DNA from: Alteromonas sp. CI.11.F.A3
GTDB taxonomy: Bacteria; Pseudomonadota; Gammaproteobacteria; Enterobacterales; Alteromonadaceae
DNA length: 64,000 bases
Direction: 5' to 3'
Assembly: GCF_032925565.1 (NCBI RefSeq)
Contig: NZ_CP136708.1
Span: 620,001-684,000 of the forward strand
Below, piece by piece: positions 1 through 7,611 of the stretch. The translations under genes and the position numbers were made by a program. Numbering within the stretch: position 1 is the first letter of the stretch; each line of letters starts with the position of its first letter. Under the pieces are notes generated by a model. The model was not told the origin of the DNA. It searched no databases and saw nothing but the letters and a program-made list of their open reading frames with translations.

Positions 1-326
1 AAATACTAATGAGAACAATTCTCAATAAATAAGTAGTAATGAATATGATGTAAATATGTAGAAAGGCAGCTAGGTAGACCGCCAGGTAATGGGTAGCTAC
101 CAAGTTAGCTATATAGGCAGGTAAACAGTTAGGTAAATAAGCAGGTAGGCAGGTAGCAATGCGATGAATGTTTACTGCTCAATGAATTATTCAACGCCTA
201 GATATACGCTTAAGAAGAAAAACTGGCGTGTGCCGCAAGGCGCAGCTACATCAAAAGTGGGCGCCTTGCGCTTCTGCGGCAAAAGTGATGAAAGCTTAGA
301 AGTTATGGTCGGTAATTGTGCTAATG
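1..326. other. Gene-free left edge with GGTAG low-complexity tract
   Basis: No credible gene lies here. Bases 64-160 are rich in degenerate copies of AGGTAG/AGGCAGGTA, ending in AGGTAGGCAGGTAG. Bases 234-243 and 261-270 form a perfect 10-bp inverted repeat (CGCAAGGCGC / GCGCCTTGCG) with a 17-nt loop; no T-run follows, so it is not an obvious terminator. The 83-codon plus-strand frame at 164-415 runs into the end of the opposite kinase gene and has no family resemblance. Confidence 0.5.
8..26. promoter_or_regulatory. Fur-box-like palindrome
   Basis: Bases 10-15 (TGAGAA) and 19-24 (TTCTCA) form inverted arms around a 3-nt centre; of the nine outer pairs in the 19-bp site, seven match. The sequence closely resembles the gammaproteobacterial Fur consensus. 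No iron gene lies to the right, so if it is functional it most likely controls a gene beyond the left edge of the window. This is inferred from the motif alone. Confidence 0.5.
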
Positions 327-2654
327 CTAGGCTATGGGGAAAGTGGCAGTCACTAGCACACCACTTCCATCCTCTTTATTTGAAAGGGACAGTGAACCCT
401 TGTGAAACGCGATAATTATATCAGCGATATATAATCCCAATCCTAAGTGTGGAGAGCTTTCAGATTGCTGAGCTTCCCCTTCAGGGCGAACTGATACCAT
501 CGATTGTACGAGTTGTTGTTTCATTCCTTCGGGCAATAGGGGGCCGGGGTTGCTTACGGTGAGAATAACTCTTTTATCTTTGGCATAAACGGCGACGTCT
601 ATGATGTTGTCGGGTTGACTAAAATCTACTGCGTTAGAAATGATTTTATCGAACATTTGCGCAATAAGATCGGGCGCACCCTTTAGCATCGCAGCGTCTG
701 GAGCACAAGATAGCGCAAACTGTCTGTCGGTATAAGCATGTTGATACCCACCCACGCAGCCTTTAATCACGTCAATCATGTTGAAGGTGGTCACATCTTC
801 TTGCGCAATGGCTTGCTCTAAGCGGGTAGCTTCACTCATGGCATTTAAAATAGAACTTAGCCGGCTGATACCAGACTGAGCACGTTGAACGAAAATATCT
901 TGCTGAGCACTGTTTTGCACCACAGCGTTGGCTTGCGATTCTTGACTAGCGCTGTTAGAGGCACTGGCTTGAGCACTCACTTGAGACAGGGCATCAAGAG
1001 ACGACTTTACTACGGCGATAGGGGTTCTAAGTTCATGGGAAAGTCGAGAAGCCATATTTTCCAGATAGGAGTTATATTGCTGCAATCGCAATAAAACATC
1101 TGAAAACGCCCGCGACAAATCGCCAATTTCATCACCCTCTTTGGCAATAGGTAATTTACCGACAATCTTCCCATTGGCATCAATAATGGCTTCGGTGTTA
1201 TCTCGAAGTCGCCTGATACGGTTGGATATCCTGCTGGCAAAAAGCAATAAGCCTAGGGTACCTAGTATCATTACGGCCAAAATAACGTGAAAAAGCTGCT
1301 CTAAAGCGCGGTTTCTTAATGTGCGTATACCGTTTGTGGTTTGCTCTACCACCACGGCACCCATCACCGCGCCCTCAATAAAAATAGGGTAAGCGGCAGA
1401 CACAACCACGGCTTTGTTATCTGGGGTTAATCGCCATAATGAATCCGGTTGACCGTTAAGGGCTAAGCCGATATCCCGGCCCGCCAACGCATAGGCATCC
1501 TCTAGTTCATCCACAAAATCAGCGGGTGGCTTAGTGAGAATGTGGTAATACAAGGGCAGCAACCAATGAGTTTCCACCCAGCGCCATATTCGGTTTTCAC
1601 TTGCTTCTCGCTTTGTAGTATTTAGGCCGGAAGCCGTTTGTATATCGCCTGCTCGCGCCAGTACCCGCTTATGATTGTCTATCACCCATACGCGGGAGTC
1701 GGCATATTTTAGCCCTGCTAATATGCGCTCAATTTCGGGTGACGGTGTTACTACCGTGCCTAGTTCATCAATGTTATTGGTGTTGGCGGTACCAATCGCG
1801 TAGCGCTTCTGCCTTGTTACCGGGTCGTCTACATCAACAATGGCAAAGGCGAGTGCGCCAGACGTCATGGAAAGGGGGAAACGAAGTTCAATATTGTAGC
1901 CAGCAGCGGTTTTTTGCCAGCGCCCTTGAATACTTAACGCATTTTCCACCGCGCGATTCGTTGCGCCAGACTCTGCTAATTTAAATGCATTTACCCAGCC
2001 ACTTTCATAGGGGGCTACCACATATCGAGCTAGGTCACCTGCTGGGGTTTGCATACCAATAAGTAAATGGTCTCCCCGTTCTACACTTAAACTATTTGCC
2101 TGTCGCCACAGCAAGGTATCGTCGGTGACGTTGAACATGGCATACAGGAACTGATCATACCGGCCCACCATATGCTCGAATGAAAGGCTTGTTTCATTGC
2201 CCTCGCTAGCGGTGCCTTTACTCTCGCTAGCGGCGCCCTTATTCTCGCTAGCGGCGCCCTTATTCTCGCTAGCGGCGCTTTGGGTTCCGTCGCTAGTTTG
2301 CAAGCTAGTAAAGCGCTCAACAATTTCGCTTGCGCCATAGTGGGTAAGCAAGTCGTCCACTTGTTGCCAGTCGTTTAATTCTCCATCAAGCTGAATAGGG
2401 TAGGGAATGGGTGGCGCGTATAAATCGGTGCCCGGACGTACGTCTTTTAAATAAGCCGATTCACTGTCGAATAATGCAGGGCGCTCATGAAGGGCGGTGG
2501 CAACAGCCCGTGCCGTACCAATCATGGTTTGCTCTTGACCAGTGCGAAGGTATTGCTCTAGCTCCCATACGTAATTATACCCAAGATAGGGAATGGCAAA
2601 AAAGAACAGCGACAGAACAAGCAGCTGTAAGCGTATGGAGAACCTTAATCGCAT
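327..2654 (-). CDS. pdsS: Sensor histidine kinase of a proteobacterial dedicated sortase system (PdsS-like)
   Basis: Membrane histidine kinase of 775 residues. A transmembrane segment near residues 9-28 is followed by a very long periplasmic region (to about 450), a second membrane helix (about 452-475), HAMP, a HisKA box SHELRTP with the phospho-acceptor at about His540, and an HATPase domain ending in GLGLYIADIII. The large sensor region and the partner regulator just upstream match the PdsS family that accompanies class GN sortases in marine proteobacteria. The sortase and its target are not in view and may lie left of the window. Residues about 127-154 are tandem copies of a 7-residue Ala/Ser/Glu/Asn/Lys/Gly unit, encoded by near-identical 21-bp DNA repeats. 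The family call is from recalled sequence character and context. Confidence 0.8.
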   Translation of the reverse strand: MRLRFSIRLQLLVLSLFFFAIPYLGYNYVWELEQYLRTGQEQTMIGTARAVATALHERPALFDSESAYLKDVRPGTDLYAPPIPYPIQLDGELNDWQQVDDLLTHYGASEIVERFTSLQTSDGTQSAASENKGAASENKGAASESKGTASEGNETSLSFEHMVGRYDQFLYAMFNVTDDTLLWRQANSLSVERGDHLLIGMQTPAGDLARYVVAPYESGWVNAFKLAESGATNRAVENALSIQGRWQKTAAGYNIELRFPLSMTSGALAFAIVDVDDPVTRQKRYAIGTANTNNIDELGTVVTPSPEIERILAGLKYADSRVWVIDNHKRVLARAGDIQTASGLNTTKREASENRIWRWVETHWLLPLYYHILTKPPADFVDELEDAYALAGRDIGLALNGQPDSLWRLTPDNKAVVVSAAYPIFIEGAVMGAVVVEQTTNGIRTLRNRALEQLFHVILAVMILGTLGLLLFASRISNRIRRLRDNTEAIIDANGKIVGKLPIAKEGDEIGDLSRAFSDVLLRLQQYNSYLENMASRLSHELRTPIAVVKSSLDALSQVSAQASASNSASQESQANAVVQNSAQQDIFVQRAQSGISRLSSILNAMSEATRLEQAIAQEDVTTFNMIDVIKGCVGGYQHAYTDRQFALSCAPDAAMLKGAPDLIAQMFDKIISNAVDFSQPDNIIDVAVYAKDKRVILTVSNPGPLLPEGMKQQLVQSMVSVRPEGEAQQSESSPHLGLGLYIADIIIAFHKGSLSLSNKEDGSGVLVTATFPIA
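2205..2279 (-). repeat. 21-bp tandem repeats inside the pdsS-like gene
   Basis: About three and a half copies of a 21-bp unit containing CTCGCTAGCGGCGCC and a TTATT or TTACT spacer. They keep the reading frame and encode AASENKG-type heptapeptides in the predicted periplasmic sensor region. Copy-number change would add or remove whole heptapeptides. Confidence 0.8.
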
Positions 2655-2666
2655 GTTAGCAATACC

Positions 2667-3356
2667 TTACAACTGCCATCGATACCCCATACCGTAAACG
2701 GTATCTATGTGGTCAAATTGGGGGTCTAACTGAATGAATTTTTTGCGCATGCGTTTTATATGAGAAGTAATGGTGGTGTCGTCTACCACCATGCGCGACT
2801 CATCCATTAGTTGTTGTCGGCTTTTTACGTGGCCAGGATGTTTAATTAGCGCGTGCAACATCCAAAACTCGGTTACGGTTAAGGCAACGGGTTCTGTACC
2901 CCAGCTTACTGTCATGCGCGAGGCATCTACTTTTAATTCACCTATACGAAGCTCGTCTTTTTGTTCAACAGGGGCCGACATTAAATCGCTTCGTCTGAAA
3001 AGCGCGGCGATACGGGCTAGTAAGTGTGCCATACTGATATCTTTAGTTAAGTAGTCGTCAGCACCCATGCGAAGCCCACTGATGGTGTCTACATCATTAT
3101 CTCTGGCGGTAAAGAATATAATAGGTAAGGTAGGCGACAACCCTCGCAATTGCTGGCATAGCAAAAAACCGCCCTCCATTTCTTCTTTTAAACCAATATC
3201 AATAATGGCTAAATCTGGCAGTGCTTCGTTAAACGCCTGAGTGGCCGAGGGGCGATCTTCAAATGCATTCACTTTGTAGCCTTGTGCCCTTAAGGCAACA
3301 AGGTAGTTTTCTCTTATAGCGGCATCATCTTCTACTAGTGCAATGGTTTTAGGCAT
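2667..3356 (-). CDS. pdsR: OmpR-type response regulator of the dedicated sortase system (PdsR-like)
   Basis: Response regulator of 229 residues: receiver domain with acidic pocket VEDD at the N-terminus and phospho-acceptor Asp53 (LAIIDIG), the conserved Lys in YLTKD near residue 107, and an OmpR-type winged helix from about residue 135 to the end. It is transcribed ahead of the kinase with a 12-bp gap, so the two are almost certainly co-transcribed and form one two-component system. The sequence fits the PdsR family that goes with sortase systems in Alteromonas, Shewanella and Vibrio relatives. Target genes cannot be seen here. Confidence 0.82.
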   Translation of the reverse strand: MPKTIALVEDDAAIRENYLVALRAQGYKVNAFEDRPSATQAFNEALPDLAIIDIGLKEEMEGGFLLCQQLRGLSPTLPIIFFTARDNDVDTISGLRMGADDYLTKDISMAHLLARIAALFRRSDLMSAPVEQKDELRIGELKVDASRMTVSWGTEPVALTVTEFWMLHALIKHPGHVKSRQQLMDESRMVVDDTTITSHIKRMRKKFIQLDPQFDHIDTVYGMGYRWQL

Positions 3357-4136
3357 GAATTCTACTCTTAATCATTCTTTACACTACTATACCTTGGCAA
3401 AAGCGCCTGTGCCTGAGTTCGGCGCAAATTCCATAAAGTCGCCCGCTTTTCGCCATATTTGCCATTAAACAAAATAGCTTTTCCATTATTGTGCCCTGAT
3501 ATTGCCTTGTCTGCTTGGTTAACTATATCTGTGCTTGGGAAGACAGATTGACTCAAGTATGACTCACTTTGGTACGCCAACCCCTTGCACTGTGCCTAGC
3601 CCCCAATTAGGTGCAGTGCTTTTTTACACATCTATTTTCAGTTAAGCCTCTTTTATCTAAGTCATCCGGCCCTCGTTCTGGTCACGTTTCTCTTGCGATA
3701 AATAGTCTGTAGTCAGCTAATTATCAGGCACAAAACGAGCTGTGCCCCGCAGTATGCAAAAGTCCTGTATTAAGACTTCGATAAACAAATCGATAAGAGC
3801 AGCAAAATAATCGGTAAGTACAGGGGAGTGGCAGGCAGAGAGGGCAATAAATGTGGCATAATTGTCTCCTTTTTTATGAAGTCTTTAAATTAGTGATAGC
3901 ATTGGCGGAATAGGCACTAAATGCCCCTGTTGCGGCAAGGGTTGAATTAATCGCATTTGCCAGCACTATGCTTTAAACATTCTGGCGGTAGGTATGCCGT
4001 CATATTATCACTGTTGTCGGTGTATCATGACTGATTGGTAATCACCTCAACTGAATTTAAAGCGCATTTGATTTACAGCAGGCTCTCGATTTATAGAGCT
4101 TTCGATTGACAGGGGCTCCATTCATGGAGGCCTTAA
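3357..4136. other. 780-bp intergenic region
   Basis: Holds the presumed promoter region of pdsR on the minus strand, a candidate 29-codon gene (3770-3859, minus) and the region upstream of the ABC exporter genes. A 70-codon frame at 3368-3580 (minus) has no recognisable character or convincing ribosome site. No tRNA-like or terminator structure was recognised. Confidence 0.45.
3770..3859 (-). CDS. Candidate small hydrophobic peptide (29 aa)
   Basis: A short frame on the minus strand, preceded by a strong Shine-Dalgarno GGAGA (3864-3868) four bases before the ATG. The product begins MPHLLPSLPATPLYLP and continues as a Leu/Ile-rich stretch, giving one potential membrane-spanning helix with a short C-terminus containing one Lys. 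It lies alone in a 780-bp intergenic region upstream of pdsR on the same strand. No family is recognised. It could be a small membrane protein, a leader peptide or chance; the ribosome site and hydrophobic run are the only support. Confidence 0.35.
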   Translation of the reverse strand: MPHLLPSLPATPLYLPIILLLLSICLSKS

Positions 4137-5093
4137 ATGACGAGCAACTTACGAGCAACATACGGGCAGCACATGAAAGCGTTGGATATATCAGGCTTAA
4201 CCAAAACCTATAAAGGTGGCGTACAGGCGCTTAAAGGCGTCGATCTCACTGTTGATAAAGGGGATTTTTTCGCCCTGCTTGGCCCCAATGGTGCGGGTAA
4301 ATCTACCACCATCGGTATTATTAGCTCTTTAGTTAATCAAACCGATGGCAAGGTATCGATTTTTGGTTACGACCTTCATACTCAAAAAGAGCAAGCCAAA
4401 GCGTGTATTGGCCTAGTGCCACAGGAATTCAACTTCAATCAGTTCGAAACCGTGATGCAAATTGTGCTCAACCAAGCCGGTTATTACGGTGTGCCACGAA
4501 GCATAGCGAAAGAACGTGCACAGAAGTATTTAGCCCAGCTCGATTTGTGGGAAAAACGTGATGCTCGAGCTCGTGAACTATCAGGCGGTATGAAGCGCAG
4601 ACTAATGATTGCTCGTGCCCTTATGCACGAGCCTCGTCTATTGATACTTGATGAGCCTACCGCTGGCGTAGATATAGAAATTCGCCGTTCAATGTGGGGC
4701 TTCTTAGAAGAGATTAACCGCCAAGGTATTACCATTATTTTAACGACGCATTATCTGGAAGAGGCCGAAATGCTGTGCCGCAATATTGCCATTATTAACA
4801 AAGGCACCATTGTGGAAAACACCAGTATGAAGGCGCTATTGTCGAAATTGAATACAGAAACGTTTGTGTTGGATATCAACCTTGGGCAGCAAAAGCCGCT
4901 TTTAAGCGGTTACGAAAGTCGTTTACTTGACGACCATACGTTGGAAGTTGATGTGGAAAAGGCAGAAGGCTTAAACCCGGTTTTTGCTCAATTAACCGAG
5001 CAAGGCATTCAAGTTCTGAGTATGCGTAATAAATCAAACCGATTAGAAGAGCTGTTTGTACGTTTGGTTGAAACGGCAAAGGCAGAGGGTTAA
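4137..5093 (+). CDS. yadG: ABC transporter ATP-binding protein, YadG-like
   Basis: ATPase subunit of an ABC-2 type exporter, 318 residues. Walker A GPNGAGKST at 49-57, signature LSGGMKRR from residue 148, Walker B LLILDEP at 168-174, and an H-loop within TTHYLEEAEM. Similarity to E. coli YadG continues along the whole chain, including the C-terminal stretch LSMRNKSNRLEELFV. The chosen ATG has GGAGG at 4126-4130, six bases upstream, which favours it over the internal ATG at 4173. The permease follows after 2 bp. The transported substrate is unknown in the family. Confidence 0.92.
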   Translation: MTSNLRATYGQHMKALDISGLTKTYKGGVQALKGVDLTVDKGDFFALLGPNGAGKSTTIGIISSLVNQTDGKVSIFGYDLHTQKEQAKACIGLVPQEFNFNQFETVMQIVLNQAGYYGVPRSIAKERAQKYLAQLDLWEKRDARARELSGGMKRRLMIARALMHEPRLLILDEPTAGVDIEIRRSMWGFLEEINRQGITIILTTHYLEEAEMLCRNIAIINKGTIVENTSMKALLSKLNTETFVLDINLGQQKPLLSGYESRLLDDHTLEVDVEKAEGLNPVFAQLTEQGIQVLSMRNKSNRLEELFVRLVETAKAEG

Positions 5094-5095
5094 AC

Positions 5096-5908
5096 ATGAA
5101 TTCACAGACAAACACACAGTCTGACGAAAAGATTGGCTGGTTCAAACAAAACTATGTGGCGCTAACCACCATTTGGATAAAAGAGTGCACTCGCTTTTTA
5201 CGCATTTGGATCCAAACCTTAGTGCCACCCGCTATTACCATGAGCTTGTATTTCGTGATATTTGGCAGCCTTATCGGTAACCGAATAGGCGAAATGGGCG
5301 GGTTTTCTTACATGGAGTTTATCGTTCCAGGTTTGATCATGATGTCGGTCATTACCAACTCATACGCAAATGTATCCTCGTCTTTTTTCAGTGCTAAGTT
5401 TCAGCGCAATATTGAAGAGTTACTGGTTTCTCCGGTGCCCACATCGGTGATCATTTTAGGTTTTGTTGGGGGCGGTGTAGCAAGAGCAGTGCTAATTGGC
5501 ATTATTGTTACCTTGGTATCGCTGTTCTTTGTTGATGTGCAAATACACCACATTGGTATCATTATTCTTACGGTACTACTTACCTCATCACTGTTTTCTA
5601 CCGCAGGGTTAATTAACGCTATTTTTGCTAAAACTTTCGATGACATTAGTGTTGTACCCACTTTCGTTTTAACACCGTTAACCTACCTTGGTGGCGTATT
5701 CTACTCACTCAGCTTACTACCAGAGTTTTGGCAGTGGGTGAGCAAGGCCAACCCTGTTGTGTATATGGTGAATGGTTTCCGCTACGGATTCTTAGGTGTT
5801 TCAGATGTTGACGTTACCTTATCGTTAACATTATTGGTGGGCTTCAATATTGTGCTGTTTGCTGTTGCTTATTACCTGCTTAAAACGGGCAAAGGAATAC
5901 GTAGTTAA
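5096..5908 (+). CDS. yadH: ABC-2 type transporter permease, YadH-like
   Basis: Membrane subunit paired with the preceding ATPase, 270 residues, with about six hydrophobic segments and the ABC-2 permease pattern: an amphipathic N-terminal helix before the first membrane span, the stretch SFFSAKFQRNIEELLVSP between spans, and LTPLTYLGGVFYSLSLLP late in the protein. It resembles E. coli YadH along its length. The stop overlaps the start of the next gene by one base (TAATG), which suggests translational coupling across all three genes. Substrate unknown. Confidence 0.92.
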   Translation: MNSQTNTQSDEKIGWFKQNYVALTTIWIKECTRFLRIWIQTLVPPAITMSLYFVIFGSLIGNRIGEMGGFSYMEFIVPGLIMMSVITNSYANVSSSFFSAKFQRNIEELLVSPVPTSVIILGFVGGGVARAVLIGIIVTLVSLFFVDVQIHHIGIIILTVLLTSSLFSTAGLINAIFAKTFDDISVVPTFVLTPLTYLGGVFYSLSLLPEFWQWVSKANPVVYMVNGFRYGFLGVSDVDVTLSLTLLVGFNIVLFAVAYYLLKTGKGIRS

Positions 5909-6588
5909 TGGCAAGTGGGAATTCTAGAAGCATCACTACGAATCAAGAAGGTGTGCACGAAAAACTCGATGACTTAGTAAAGCGTTATAAGTCATCAGAA
6001 AACCAGCGTCCTATTGGCGAGCACACGCTGCTCGCCTTTAACGAAGCAACCGAATGGCTTGATGGGTTTACTGGCGATATTATATTGGACTCTTGCTGCG
6101 GCGTGGGTGAAAGCACAGCAAATATTGCTAAGGCGAACCCTGAGTGCCGTGTTATTGGATTAGATAAATCGGCGCAGCGGGTGGATAAGCATCAGCATTA
6201 TTGTGCTGGGCAAGATAATTATCGGGTTATCCGCGCTGATGTGAATGACTTTTGGCGATTGGTTCACAGGGCCAATTGGAAGGTGATCCAGCATTGCTTG
6301 TTCTATCCAAACCCGTATCCGAAGAAAGCCCAGGTGCAAAAACGCTGGCACGGTAGTGCAGCCATGGCAGACTTAATGGCCATTACCCCCAATATTGAAG
6401 TGCGTAGTAATTGGTTAGTTTACTTAATGGAATTTTCTCAAGCCGCTACGCATTATGGTTTGATGTCTGATTTGACTGAAATCACGTCTGATAACGCCAT
6501 GACCCCTTTTGAACGCAAATATCGCGCTAGCGGGCAACACTGCTGGTCGCTTAAGTGCTATTCAGAAGAGGCCGAAGGGGGCGCGTAG
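5908..6588 (+). CDS. TrmB-like tRNA (guanine-N7) methyltransferase family protein
   Basis: SAM-dependent methyltransferase of 226 residues. The SAM-binding loop DSCCGVGEST lies at 61-70. The middle carries PNPYPKKAQVQKRW, the counterpart of the TrmB PDPWPKK motif, and the C-terminal part has TPFERKYRASGQ, like the TrmB substrate loop. It probably belongs to the tRNA m7G46 methyltransferase superfamily, but divergence in the SAM loop (CC in place of the usual small residues) means it may be a paralogue with another substrate. It overlaps yadH by one base, so it belongs to that operon, although no functional link to the exporter is evident. Confidence 0.75.
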   Translation: MASGNSRSITTNQEGVHEKLDDLVKRYKSSENQRPIGEHTLLAFNEATEWLDGFTGDIILDSCCGVGESTANIAKANPECRVIGLDKSAQRVDKHQHYCAGQDNYRVIRADVNDFWRLVHRANWKVIQHCLFYPNPYPKKAQVQKRWHGSAAMADLMAITPNIEVRSNWLVYLMEFSQAATHYGLMSDLTEITSDNAMTPFERKYRASGQHCWSLKCYSEEAEGGA

Positions 6589-6615
6589 ATTGAGGCCGAG
6601 AATAGCTACCGGCGC

Positions 6616-7371
6616 CTAGTGATGTGGGGTATTCGGTTGTGGAGGGCTAAAGACATAGCCTTGTGCATACTGAATGGGCAGCTTATTCACGCTTTCAAGC
6701 AATAAATCCGTTTCAATATGTTCTGCTACCACGCTAATTGCGCGCGTTTGGCATAGTGCGAGCAAATTATCGACGTAATCTTGCACTGCATCATCTTGTT
6801 CATAGTGGCTTATCAAACCACCGGCTAATTTGATGCCCTTAATCGGCATATTCAATATTGCATTAATATTGCCTGGGTTTTCACCCACGTTATCTAAGAA
6901 AACCCCAAGTCCTGCCTCGGCGCTTCTTTCAACAAACGCTTGCATTAGCTCTGGGTGGGTTAATGCACTGGCGGCACTTATCTCAATGCTGACCCTTTCT
7001 GGGTTTGGGTAGTCTATTAAATGGGAAAGAAGCGTGTTGGTCAGGTTTTCGTTAAGTAAATCTCGCGCGCTAATATTAATGCTCCACGGCACTTGTACAT
7101 GGCGAAAGTAACGAGCACTTTGGCAGAACATAGCTTCGGTAAGTGCTTTAACGTGTTGCTCGCGTTCAATTAAGTAGAGAAATTCACTGGGTAAGAAGGT
7201 TTTGTCTTCAGCGGTAATTAAACGAGCCAAGCACTCGTAACGCCATACACGTTTAGACCTTAAATCCATGATAGGTTGGAAGTAGGGAACGATATTATTG
7301 ATAGAAACGGTTTCACTTACGGCTCTTATTGGCACATTGCTGCCTTTATTTTTATTCGTATGTATAGGCAA
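6616..7371 (-). CDS. EAL-domain protein, probably with an altered active site
   Basis: Stand-alone EAL domain of 251 residues with no membrane segment and no GGDEF partner domain. It keeps the first Glu (YECLARL), the Asn of NISA, the Glu of the third motif (IEIS), the Lys of IKLAGG, the Glu in VAEHIET and the late Gln in QGYVFSPP. The metal-binding DDFGTG loop reads LDNVGEN, so the second Asp is Asn. By family knowledge this would weaken or abolish c-di-GMP phosphodiesterase activity, suggesting a c-di-GMP sensor or a protein-interaction role. It is monocistronic and convergent with the gene before it. Confidence 0.8.
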   Translation of the reverse strand: MPIHTNKNKGSNVPIRAVSETVSINNIVPYFQPIMDLRSKRVWRYECLARLITAEDKTFLPSEFLYLIEREQHVKALTEAMFCQSARYFRHVQVPWSINISARDLLNENLTNTLLSHLIDYPNPERVSIEISAASALTHPELMQAFVERSAEAGLGVFLDNVGENPGNINAILNMPIKGIKLAGGLISHYEQDDAVQDYVDNLLALCQTRAISVVAEHIETDLLLESVNKLPIQYAQGYVFSPPQPNTPHH

Positions 7372-7611
7372 AATATAGCACTACCCTTCATCATTTGAGA
7401 AGTTTAGGTTACTTCACTGTATTGATAGTGAATTATCACCACAAAATATCTTGTGCTGATAGAGGGTCAAATCATCGGGATACGCTTGGCGTAGTGGGCA
7501 ATCTGAGGTAAAGTTCGTGACCCTGAAAGTATTATGATCGCTTTCAGCGTAGGCAACGAAGTTGGGTTGTGTTTTCTTGAAAAAGAGTCATTTTAAAGTG
7601 AGGTCGGTTGA

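Noticed and set aside
164..415. 83-codon plus-strand frame at the left edge
   Set aside because: No convincing ribosome site or family resemblance; its 3' part overlaps the end of the kinase gene on the other strand.
3368..3580. 70-codon minus-strand frame upstream of pdsR
   Set aside because: No ribosome site and no recognisable sequence character; it lies where the pdsR promoter should be.
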